Assembly (NCBI RefSeq): GCF_910591885.1
Contig: NC_063279.1
Coordinates: 1,054,001 to 1,118,000, forward strand
Length of the DNA: 64,000 bases
Source of the DNA: Bombus terrestris
Taxonomy: Eukaryota > Arthropoda > Insecta > Hymenoptera > Apidae
Direction: 5' to 3'
Shown here: piece after piece, positions 37,696 to 49,090 of the stretch
Numbering within the stretch: position 1 is the stretch's first letter
Layout of the letters: the number at the start of each line of letters is the position of its first letter
Program-made: the position numbers and the translations under genes
Notes under the pieces: model-generated
What the model was told of the DNA's origin: nothing
The model's database searches: none
Seen by the model: only the letters and a program-made list of their open reading frames with translations

Positions 37696-40600
37696 GATCT
37701 ACGAACAGGTCAGTCGACGCGTGTGCTCGCCTGAGCAGAATTTCTCTTTCGATTCCCTTTCATAGAATCACCGTGAACATGAAGAAACGATCTCTCCTAG
37801 TCTGTTCTAATGTAAGAATCGTGCCAAAGAAACTCCTGTCGGCTATTATCGTAGCTATATATCGTGAAATATACCTATTTCAACGAAATGGATTCATTGT
37901 TTAAATGGAATTAAAATTTAACATCTGATATCTAATTCGTACATCAATTAACCATTTAAAAGCCTCTTTTATTTTCGGAGTAATCAATTTCTGAGCTACA
38001 AATCAAATAATGTAAGTTTCTCTAAACCGATAGAAAAGTCATAGCGATTAATTGCGACGGTGATATTCGAAACTGAGAGGCAAATCGACGAACCGTACTC
38101 TTAAACTTTTATGCTTGCTATATTATACTAAGAATTTGTATATATAATTATGTAAGTTTATTGTGGAGAATCGTGGATCTTAATCGTCGAAATAAAAGTA
38201 AAGGAACACTAAGAATACACTTAGAATGTATATTAAAATAGTTTTAGATTTATTTAATAAACGATTTGCAGGATCTTCGTCGATATACATTTGCACGCGT
38301 CTCAGCACTCTCTTTGTCTCACCATCTTCCATACCACACTGCTAACGGAACAGTTGCATTCATCTGTTTTTCCAGACGCTATGCACACACGTTCTTCCAT
38401 ACACTCATATTCACATACGTGTGTCACTACTACGCGGCTAATCTAGTCTAGCACACAAAATTACACATATCTCAATATTTATATTATAATATGATGGTTC
38501 CTTTGTCACTAATCCGTACATATACGTATTTTATAAATCCTTACAAACTTACACAAATCACCTAAATGTAAGATCTTTTAATTCATGTTTTCCAACGTAG
38601 TATATCTTAGAATAATCCAGAATCTAAACCAGTATGCGTTGATAAATCGTGTAAGATTTTTAGCAGCGCATATCGCGATATCTCGAGCCTTTGTTGAGTT
38701 CGGAGAATTCCATGCTTCGATAGCACGATCGAGATCGACGTGACGCCGATAGTCATGTTTCGCGCGACGTCACGTTTGCAACTAGAATACCGTCTCTTTG
38801 TAAAATAGGCTGGATACATATTGCTCGATAGAAGCAGAGTTCTACGACCATTTTGTTTTCGCTTCGAGCGACGAGAATGTTTAATTCGAGGCACGTGTAG
38901 CACGCTGGATCTCCATAAAACGTGTCGCGAGCCAAGACAAAGGAAAAGTACTTTTAAAGTCACGGTCATTCGAAAACGAACAATTTCACGAGTCCTCACA
39001 CGATCTGTTCCTGTTTGCCGGTGCTATTTGTCGACATGACGTTCATTTCGATTAATTTATCACGATTCCAACGATCACAGTCGCCTCAACGACAGTTGTT
39101 TCGACGCTAGTGGTACAAAACAAATCATTTCGAGGAACTAACTGTTAGCGTCTGGCCTATCGCTCACGTAATCTACTTAAAATTCTGTTGTACTTCCGGT
39201 TGGCTTTATACAGCGACGAATAAAAGTATCGGATGATTCGAAAAGTTCGAGGAATGATCACGATATGTGAGAAAATAGCCGATCGATGATAATGATTTAC
39301 GATATATTTAAATTTTAATCTCGATAATCTCACTTCATAAATAATTGAATAAAAGAATTATATATTTCCCAACTTTATACGAGATTTTACAAAAATATAT
39401 TTATTTTCGTTCATCGCTGTATGTGATCACTAGTTTGGTATTCCCTAATGGAACATTTGCGATGACGTTTTCTCGTTCCTCGAAATGTTAGTTTGTCTAT
39501 TAAAAAATGTCTGACGACTAGCTGGAACGATTTACGAAGAGAAACTGCTTTTCGTCGTCGACATTGTTTTTTATACGATATTTGAACAAGATTTTAAAAT
39601 ATTCTGCGATTTAAAGGTTAAGAAACGAAGATGAAATCGTCATGGTTAATCCTGGATATTTTTAAAACGTTTAATCGAGTTTGTCGAATTTTTCTATTTA
39701 AGGATTCTTTTTCCTTTATCCATTTTTTTGATGTTAATTCGTCTTTATTAAGTTTCAACTTTCAACTGAAACGCAACCCGTTAAATATCAGAAACAATTA
39801 TTACGATTACGTGTAGGATAAAAACACGAGTCTCTTCAAACTCCTTAAGAATAATAAGACGACTAGAAAGAAACGACGGTATACTTATCGTATTATTTCG
39901 GACGAAACGATGCTCTAGTCGATCTTTCGAATATCGTTCACAGCTTGTCGAATATCGAATCACGGCCATAATCGAAGACATCCCGGAAACCCTCACCGGA
40001 GGTTTCACATTGCTCTTGCACCTTTCTCCGCGGTAAGCATATTATTCACTCGTTACACGACACCAAACGCATACTATTTTACTCAGACACGTCATACGCG
40101 TGCATTCTCTTACATTCAAACGGATTGAACGTTTTTAAGCAAATAGAAGCTTTCATCCCTGAAAAACTGTCGAATGAAATTTTCAAATTATTACTCTCGG
40201 CATTTACATTTGGATAAAATTAAAATATAATTTGCCAGGGTAATTCGTTACTACTAAACGCTATCTATTTATTAAGGTAAACTGAAACTAATTAGATTTC
40301 AGTGGATATTAACGAAGCACGAAATTTTGCGTATCGATCGAGGCGATCGCGTGCCAATTTGGGTTTCCAACGCGCAGTCAGGGCGAGAGCTCATGTTCGA
40401 CTAACGACCCTTCATCAAAGTCGTTTAACTCGAGGATGTTCGCCTCGTGACTCTATTCGCACCCCTACCCCAAACATTTCCCTTACCTCGATATAATCTG
40501 GCGTCGATTTCGAATTCTCCAACCGATATTCCGATTCTGTGTCGATTAGCTGTTGAGATAATTCTGCACGACGAATAAACCTATAATTATGCAAAGTTGG

Positions 40601-43600
40601 TTGAATCACGGCCATGGTGTAATAGAAACAGCACATTGCACGAAAGCACGTACTCTATGTATATTTGTTTTCCACGCTTTCGCCAAGAAATGTTGTGCGA
40701 TGTCACGTGGAAATCCGGGAGAAACTCAATGATACGCTCTAGAACCTAGTAACATCATCCGAATCGTCTCGTAATTAAAGGAATTTCGAACCTTTCGTAG
40801 CTAGAAACACTCTGCTCGTTTTCTTCGGCACGATTTTAATATTCAACGCGTTTTGAGTGAACATTAATTGTACGAGCGAAATCAAGTATTTCATAATTTC
40901 CCTGGTACGAGTCTTATAGCTTGGCTGTCGGTAATCGTAATATTAATTAAATACAAGTTAACATTAATTAAATATACAAGTATTAGGTCGTTGAAAAGTA
41001 TCTTTCTTCCGCAAACGTGTTTTTTACAACGATGCATCTTCATACAAACGTGAAATCGAGTCTGTGAAATGTCGCGGTGTTTATCTCAACAGTTCAACAA
41101 TTTATCTCAACGATTCAATAAAATAATATAATACAAAAAACGCCGCGCGTCTATTATTTCCTCGTAAAATGAAAGAAACTTTTCGGACGACCTAACAGAT
41201 TTAAAAAGGTTACACTTTTCTGATCTTGATAAAATCGCCCTTGTGTCGATGTCAACTTGCAACGACACATCGAAGGTACAAACAACAGACGTGATATGCG
41301 TTTGTTACTTTCTCTGTTAATTGTACCTAATCGGGCACGTAGTCTCTAACAACCGGATCGTTTCAATAACGAGCACTTTACCGTATTAGCGGTTTTCATT
41401 CCGCGATGCTTGCGTAACGTGTTTTTCCTCGTCGGCGCCGAGCCGTTTTCGAGAAATTCTCGATTTTGTAACGCGAACGACCTTGTTCTTGTCACTTTCA
41501 CTCGGCTCGTCCGCGGACCACGATCGCGATCGTCCAGAGCGAGCATCGAGAGATCGTTGCAGAACCACGTGCACACGCCCATTTGTCTCGCAACGATCGT
41601 GCTCGCGTAGACTGAACCCAGGAAAGTCGACCTTGCCCTTGACAAACGACTTTAAACGCCAAAAACAGCTTCCACTGGACCTTACAAGGTCCATCATTTT
41701 CAAGATGATCGCCTACTGACAATTTTACGAGCCGATTTCGTTTATGCCAATTTACGCATCGCACTTTCTCAATCTGCTTTAGAAGAGTATTTTGCGATTG
41801 TTTCTCTTTAGAATGTCGTTTAAGCTACGTGCGTCAGTAAATTGCAGATGGAACTTTTTTACTCGCGTCTTGTGTTTTTGTCATTGTCTCGTGTCATTGA
41901 TTTTGGCCTCTTCGTTAATGCTCTTCTCTATGCTACGTCTACTTGCGAAGTATTCCACACGCATACCTATTACTAGTTGATAAACTATTACATGCAAGAA
42001 GGTTCTATCTATTCCTCATATTAGACAGCAAATTTTTGCAAATGTACTCGATAGAAGGAATAATAGAACGTTTTCCTATTTCATCGTTTTTATCGTTCTT
42101 TTTTACAAAATTATCGATGGCATTGATTCGAATGTTATCGAGCTCAAGGCGCGCGCTTTAGTGTGCGATGCGATTGTCCGAGGTCACCATCGCCTTGATT
42201 ATTTATTCCAAAAATTGAAATCGTATGTATCCTAGGGAGGAAGGTCGACAGCAATGGAGGCATAACGCGTGGATCGATGCAAGCCCCGACTCGATTCTCC
42301 TTTAAATAAACCCGAAAGGATAATGATTGCAAATTTCAACGCAACGAACAGCCGCTGGTTCCTCTCGAAAACGAGCCTCCCTTTGTGTGTTCAAACAGAG
42401 AACGAAACTCGACGCAAACTTTTGCCTTTATACATATTCGCAATTATCGATTAGCAGTCAAAAAATCTCTTTATCTCTCTCTTTCTCTCTCTTACTATCG
42501 ACAAAGTTTATTTGCATTTCAAACAGTAGCGAAACTCTCTCTCGGATATTACTTTGTATCCAAGCCAATTACGCTCTCCTCTCTCTCTCTCTCTCTCTCT
42601 GTTTCGATATAACTATCTCGTTCTATTCTATGGAGCAGAAACGATCACAATGATACAACGTTATTCAGAGCATGCTCGTAACGATCAGGTTTATAAGCCG
42701 AGTGATCTTTACGTGTATTTATTTATTCGCCTGTTTAAATCAAGTTGTATTCGTTTCGTTATGATTGAAACACGTAAGATCGTTGAATCGCGTAGAAGAA
42801 AGTTATCAAGGTATAATGAAATCACAGTCGATAATCGATTCTTATTTGTAGAAACGTAATCTTTCGAAATTACCATACTGTTAACCTGCGGCGTCATCGA
42901 CGTTACGCAATGCTGGTTGTACAGGGTGGGGCACCCAAATGGAAACATTCGATTACGCTGTTCGTCTTCAAGGTAAAGAAAAGGTAGCCAAACATATAGA
43001 GTTGGTTTTTCATTCAGCTTGAGAAATCGTTCGATCCTGAAACATTCGATATATGTATATGTTTAAATGCACGAATCGACAGTTCTAACGTTAATTAATA
43101 TCAACGATACATAAACTCTGTGATAAATGTACGAAATAAAGCAATTGAAGATCGCAAGAGCATCTGCCAAAGGCAGGAACGGTGGGTCGTTTAATATTCC
43201 CGATTCATCCGGCTGGTTCATCCCGCGGAGAGGTCGAGAAACGAACGTTTTCGTGTTGCACGGCAGCCTGAGGCCAACCACGGTTAACTTTCGCTGTCAA
43301 ACGTCACGTAATCCAAAACCGAGGCGGCTGGATACGCGCGTCGTCGTAGCATTATCCGTCTACGGATCCGCTCGCATGCGTTAAACATGAGAATGACCCC
43401 GCATTATGGGACGACCACGATTTTGCAACGTGTTCCGTTACACACTGCCCCCGCTGGCCAGTCACGAGGATTCTCGTAAACACCGCGATCTCGCGAGCTG
43501 TGCTGCTCTTTCAGATTTTGCAGGCAAACCGATGATAAATCGCTTTCCGTGCGAAACGTTACTTTTTCAATGTAGAGTAGAGCTTCTTCGAGAAAGGAGA

Positions 43601-46600
43601 GGGTAATCGACTCGTTCATAAGGTCATTTTTTAATCAGAAATGTGTGTGACGGTGAAATTGAGGATGAATAGAAACCAGTCGATTTAATCTATTTTTTAA
43701 ATAGATTGACTTTAAAGTTGGAACCATTCGCCTGTAATACGCTTGCACGCTTCCATTCGTAAGTATTAGGACACCTGCTATTGTTCGACATAAAATCGTA
43801 AATTATGAGAACTGTAATGTCAAGTTCATAAGATAAATCCTATATTTACGTCCTATATTTTTGTGTTAAAAGATTCTGTGCAAAAGTTTATTGCGCCAAC
43901 GCGTATCTTGTTTAGCCGTATTTATACAACTTTTTGCAAACCGATTACCGTGATAAACGAGCTTACAGAAGACACGTAAGTCTTACGTCTTGCAACAAGT
44001 TAAAGTATCCTTTTATTTCTCTTTCCTCTATTTGCTTCGGGCTATACGATTTGTAAATAATATCGACGAGTGCGCGTTGTTCTCGCAGCGATACAAGAAG
44101 TATTTTGATAGTTTCGACAAGTCAATATATTCGGAGAAGAGATTTTTAGACAGTCTGGTCTCGACTCGGCTCAACATTCGATCGAAGATTCCACGTCTGC
44201 GTCTGCAATTCAGATGATTTGACTTTAAAGTTCAAGGCTTTTCAAATTCAATCTTCGAAATACAGAAAGAACACCAAGCACGTTTTAAGTAGAAAGAATC
44301 GATGTATCGAAAGACAAGGAAAAAAAAAACACACGAAACCAGTCAGTTTTCAGTGAAAGCGTCGTCCGAGGTCGCATAATTAATCTGCTATAATTACGTA
44401 CATACGTGCGATAATTTTTGGTGTGCGCGTGCCTCCTCGGCCTTGTCTTCTTCGCTATCAACGAGGTTATACTTGGTGCACCCAGTGAAAGTGATAATAA
44501 ATCCGAGTCACGCGGTCTTCCGATAACGAGATTATTCCTTCAAAAATCTCTCAATCCTTTTTCTTATTCTTTATCTCGATCTTTATTGGTATTATATATT
44601 AATTACATAAATACCATATAAATGATAATATGATAGAAAACGTAAGATGTGGCGGGTTAATTCACCACCACTTTCGTTTAAAAACTTTCACGCCAATAAA
44701 CGATTCTCGAAATTACACAACCCACCTTCCGATCGGTTATCCAATTTTTAGGAATTAGAAAATTATGCCTTTCGTGCAAGGACTGAGATTCCTCTACGGA
44801 TAATGACGCGATAGTGTCGCAACGCATGTGGATATCCCGTTACATCTTCGACAGCGTGCAGGAGGAAAGAACATAAAAAGATGCTCGCCACGGAAAGGAC
44901 GGGCTATTACGGAGAAGAGTTGAAAGTTGAAAGTGACACTCTCGATCTTTCTGCTACTTCTTCGAACGTAGAATCAAGAAATCATTTCCTTTCCTTTTCT
45001 CTCTAGGATCGAAGAATACTTACGTATCGAATTAACGAATATGACCGTGCAAAAATACATCTCAATTCCAATTTTCTTAACGTAGTTTCCAAGTACGTCC
45101 ATCGCAAGCGACCAAACAATTAATCAAAGGATCGATAATTATCGATGGTTCCATCGCACCAATTGGACAAACAGAAGCAACACTCGTATTAGATAGTTAC
45201 AGGTTTAATATTACAAGTTATTGACATATTATTGATACGATGAAGGGGCGGACTAAGGCTTAAATATTTCCGGGAGATTACCGAAATTACCGGCCTTCTA
45301 TTTTTAGTTCATTAATTAAATTCCTAAAGTCCCTCCAAATGGGCAGTCTGTCCCTGATACGATATTATAATAAAGATTAATTTCGAGGTAGTCGTTTATA
45401 AAAATATAGACGCAAGGAGAGAGTTCGCAAGCGCCAACGACTCTACGAAGTTTATTTAAATTATCTGGTCGCTCCTTTTGCTAGAATCTTACGTAAATGT
45501 ATACCTACATCGATCAGTGAGTATATAAATTTAGTAAATTTCCCGCTTTTACCGTCATAGCGTCATTCCATATCTCGCGTTTCATTTACGTCTTCTTATT
45601 CAACGTTTCATTTATGGTATCGCATAGTTGAGATACTGTATCGCGCCTGTAGAAACGCAATTACACCACTTCCTGCGACAGCTTCCATTCCTTTCACCGT
45701 GATTACGCCGACATCGGGAGCGAAATGCACCGACAAACAAAAAGACGCTTAGAATCAGACAACTGGCCGCCTTGTCCCTCTTTTCGCGTCCCCATGATCC
45801 TGACAGTGAAGGTATCTCGAGGACGAGACCTTATTCGATCGATCACGCGATCCTCGAGGTTGCCCACGTTTAAGGACGACCAGAAACTTTCGTACCGGAA
45901 ACATCATCGAGAATCGATCGATCGATCGACGAAGGATCTAAGATAACCGACACGATCCAAATAAGCAGAGTGGGTCGCAAAAGTATTAACTTACTAGAAA
46001 TTTCTCATTCGCCTAAATTCATCTTTCTCGACTATCGTTCATGAATAATTATAAAGGCAAACATTGAAATAAAATTCATATGATAATTGCGTAGAATTCT
46101 GTAGAATTTCTCTTACACCGATCCGATGAAGCGGCAGTGCCCTTCAGACTTTCGCGATTCGATTAATCGCTTACTCGCGAGGGATTCGACTGCGAAACTC
46201 GCACCTACTCGTTTTGAAATTCGAAATCACCTTGTGAAGATCGAATACTTGATAAGTACAATGTACGACGAATTGATTTCATTAAGATGTACAAGTGGAT
46301 ATGTAACTTAACTGCATTATTAATTTAAATCGTATTTATTTCAGTTTGACGAACTTGCAGGTACAAAGAGAGGCAGAGGAATGCGCGTGCGCGTTTCAAA
46401 GAGGCGTGGTGCATACCTCGAGGACAATGCAACGTGAATTCGAGAGGTCGATTCAAGCGAACGATACTTGAAAATGGGTCAGAGGATTTTTCGTTTCACG
46501 GATCAGTTCCGATTTTACGCACGATGAGCTCTCTCCCTCGGGGTCGACGACTTTCGACGTTCCCGCGGACGATTTTGGACCGAAGGTTCTTCTGTTCCCT

Positions 46601-48116
46601 TCTCGTGAAACTCGTTCACCTCATGTCAGAAGGCAAACTTGATGCCAACTACTTTTATCGAGTTCGCGTGAAAAAACACGTAGGTCATTCGCCGTGAAAT
46701 GCATCTATGATTAAAGAAAACGACATAGCGTTAAGTAGAGTTCAATTGATCTATACGCAGCTACACTGGCGCACGAAAGTATTCGAACATGTGCCACAGT
46801 AAACTGTCCATTCTGTGCGCGTACTATAAAACAATTTGTAATTTCACTAGCGCTGTACTGAAACACAACCGTCATTTGTTTAAAAACAGGACGCGTAGAA
46901 ACAGAGCCGCTAAAAACTGGTTAAATTATATACACTGGCTAACAGGTACCGGTATGCGCAATATCTCACAACAGACATTTTCCAAATTTTCAGAAAACTA
47001 CGAATCGTGGAGGTTTGACAAATCCGAGCAGTCCATTGGCGCGTTAAATTTCAAAATACATAAATTCCAGTCGCGCATTTTCATGTACCACGAAATTTAT
47101 TAACTTGTCATAGAAACACTACGAATTCCCAATTCCAAACCTATTCAATAACTCAACCGTGACGGGACAATGATCGCAAACGATCGGGTAGAGTGGAAAC
47201 CACGATGGTAACGTTTGCTATCGTCGTAGCTGTCAACGATGGAAACACACGTACGATCCACGTATATACGTGATTGAGTATCGGCTGAATCGAGCGGCAG
47301 GTTTTCTACATGGGGAAAACGTCGATCTGCGTAATCACTTTCCATTGAGTGAATTTTCCCCTAGCTGTTGATCGCCGCCGTTTCGAGCGATTTATTCGTC
47401 GTCAAATCGCGGGACGAAGGGAATCGTATCGAACGGAGGGAATTTTTGTTCGACCAGCCGTAACGATACCGTAACGCCGGTAACGAAATACACGATTTAT
47501 TATTGTGCGTTACGTCGTCGCAGTTTCATTAAACGCGTCCTGCACCGGAACGTGTCGAAGAAACGACGTTAACGGGCCTGTGGCCGATTTCCGCCCGCTG
47601 TGCCGATCGCGCGCCGCGATACTCAACGACCACGGTGAATAACGCGATCCGTCCAGTGATTCGATCACGATTTTTCGTCGCTTGTTGATCGTGAAAATCG
47701 ATATGAGAAATTTTGGTAATTCTTTGGTTTCACGAATTGGATGAGTGGAAGGATTTGGGATGATCTTATTAGAAATAAGTAATTTGATTCTTAAGAATCG
47801 GACTTAAGAATTGTAATGATATTGTAAAATTAAAAAGAAATAAAGTCGGTCGATTTGACTTGCGAGAGGTTCGATTATCTCTTGTTATCCCTTGAGCCTT
47901 TTACAAACTGTTTTGGGCATTTAGATGAATTATATCATTGGACAAGTTATTAAACAACTAACAAGTTACTTTGCTTTTCGACTGTCTCGTGCGAACATAC
48001 TATCTTTTAAACACGTGTTGAAAGCATATCATTAAAAACAGAAGATATTGAGAAAATAGACAAAGATGAATCTATCACGCTCTTTCTGTGTGATCTTCGA
48101 ATGAAAATAAACCGTA
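37696..48116. other. verm-serp intergenic DNA, part 2
   Basis: No coding gene is supported; the longest frame (38607-38999, minus strand, 130 codons) matches nothing I know. Visible items are GC-rich, CpG-dense blocks at about 41400-41620 (with the 14-bp palindrome ACGATCGCGATCGT at 41520-41533) and 47380-47650, CT microsatellites at 42466-42601, and three short remnants resembling Tc1-type terminal sequences near 43761, 45968 and 46770. Confidence 0.5.
42466..42601. repeat. CT microsatellite tracts
   Basis: Two runs of CT dinucleotides (about 42466-42492 and 42576-42601) separated by ordinary sequence. Confidence 0.8.
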
Positions 48117-48192
48117 TTAGCATAGAACAGTATGCAACGATTCGATCTCGTATCTTGGAAAAGACATCCATAGGTCAAATCCGGCTCGAAGG
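48117..48192 (+). pseudogene. tRNA-Tyr relic (3' half)
   Basis: ACATCCATAGGTC directly followed by AAATCCGGCTCGAAGG (48164-48192) copies the 3' half of the neighbouring tRNA-Tyr genes but lacks the GCTGGTTC part of the T arm. A faint 5' trace (TAGCATAGAAC) occurs at about 48117. It cannot fold as a tRNA. Confidence 0.65.
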
Positions 48193-48299
48193 GGTTTTTA
48201 CCTTGTCGAACACTCTCAGAAGTTCCTTTCTCTTTGACGCTTCGGTAGCAAATGGTTTGAATTATGATCATGTATCACGGAGGAGCCGATGATTACAGG

Positions 48300-48401
48300 C
48301 CTTCGATAGCTCAGTTGGTAGAGCGGTGGACTGTAGTCGTTGAAGCGTTCCAGAAGAGGAGAGATATCCATAGGTCGCTGGTTCGAATCCGGCTCGAAGG
48401 A
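48300..48401 (+). tRNA. tRNA-Tyr(GTA) with 29-nt intron, copy 1
   Basis: The 5' half, 48300-48336, starts CCTTCGATAGCTCAGTTGG and ends at the base after anticodon GTA. The intron is 48337-48365. The 3' half, 48366-48401, carries GGTTCGAATCC and TCGAAGG plus discriminator A. The acceptor stem CCTTCGA/TCGAAGG and the anticodon stem GTGGA/TCCAT pair fully once the intron is removed, giving 73 nt. A-box and B-box promoter sequences are intact, and a T6 Pol III terminator begins at 48404. Confidence 0.96.
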
Positions 48402-48490
48402 ATATTTTTTGTAGAACGAAGCTTCTTCGTTCAAATAATTCGAGCAATTTGGTCGGAACATGAACGGGAAATGTAAATGTACACGCAACC

Positions 48491-48596
48491 CCTTCGATAG
48501 CTCAGTTGGTAGAGCGGTGGACTGTAGTTGGCTCGATTAACGCGGTGAAAAGAAAGAGACATCCATAGGTCGCTGGTTCAAATCCGGCTCGAAGGA
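48491..48596 (+). tRNA. tRNA-Tyr(GTA) with 33-nt intron, copy 2
   Basis: Exonic halves 48491-48527 and 48561-48596 are identical to copy 1 except for one T-loop base (GGTTCAAATCC, which still matches the B-box consensus). The intron 48528-48560 is unrelated in sequence to that of copy 1. It folds fully, with a T5 terminator at 48599. Confidence 0.95.
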
Positions 48597-48671
48597 ATAT
48601 TTTTGCAAAATATTATTGAAAAAATGTAAGATAAGTTTCTGAACCTCGGAAGAATAAAAATGGTTATAATC

Positions 48672-48787
48672 CCTTGCAACAATTCTTTTAGTATAGAACG
48701 GTGGACTGTGGTTGATCTGAGTAGAGTGTAAATGGAATAGTTAAGAAGGGTATCCATAGATTGCTATTTTAAATCTGGCTCAAAGGA
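48672..48787 (+). pseudogene. Decayed tRNA-Tyr copy
   Basis: Matches to the tRNA-Tyr array include TAGAACGGTGGACTGTGG (5' half; the anticodon now reads GTG) and TATCCATAGATTGCTA then TTTTAAATCTGGCTCAAAGG (3' half). The D arm is destroyed, the B box is altered, and acceptor pairing is lost. The middle, in the intron position, is unusually long. Confidence 0.8.
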
Positions 48788-48995
48788 ACTATTATTTTGT
48801 CGATTCAATTTAATCGAATGTTATTCTGTTGGGAAACGTTACTATTTCGATGTTTTTTGAAATATATGTATTATTATGTAATAACTGATGTTACTGTATA
48901 ATTTTTAACGTTATATTTTAGAAAGAAAATAATTAAAATTATTGATATGTAATACGTAACAATTAGTAGAGTTATTAGACACGTTCCACCACGTC

Positions 48996-49090
48996 CCTTC
49001 GATAGCTCAGTTGGTAGAGCGGTGGACTGTAGCGGTTAATGTATATTCAGAGATATCCATAGGTCGCTGGTTCGAATCCGGCTCGAAGGA
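48996..49090 (+). tRNA. tRNA-Tyr(GTA) with 22-nt intron, copy 3
   Basis: Exonic halves 48996-49032 and 49055-49090 are identical to copy 1. The intron 49033-49054 is the shortest of the array. It folds as a complete tRNA of 73 nt, with a T5 terminator just downstream (about 49096). Confidence 0.96.

Noticed and set aside
38607..38999. 130-codon minus-strand open frame in the intergenic gap
   Set aside because: Basic, no recognisable domain, no matching splice partners; plausible by chance in 64 kb.
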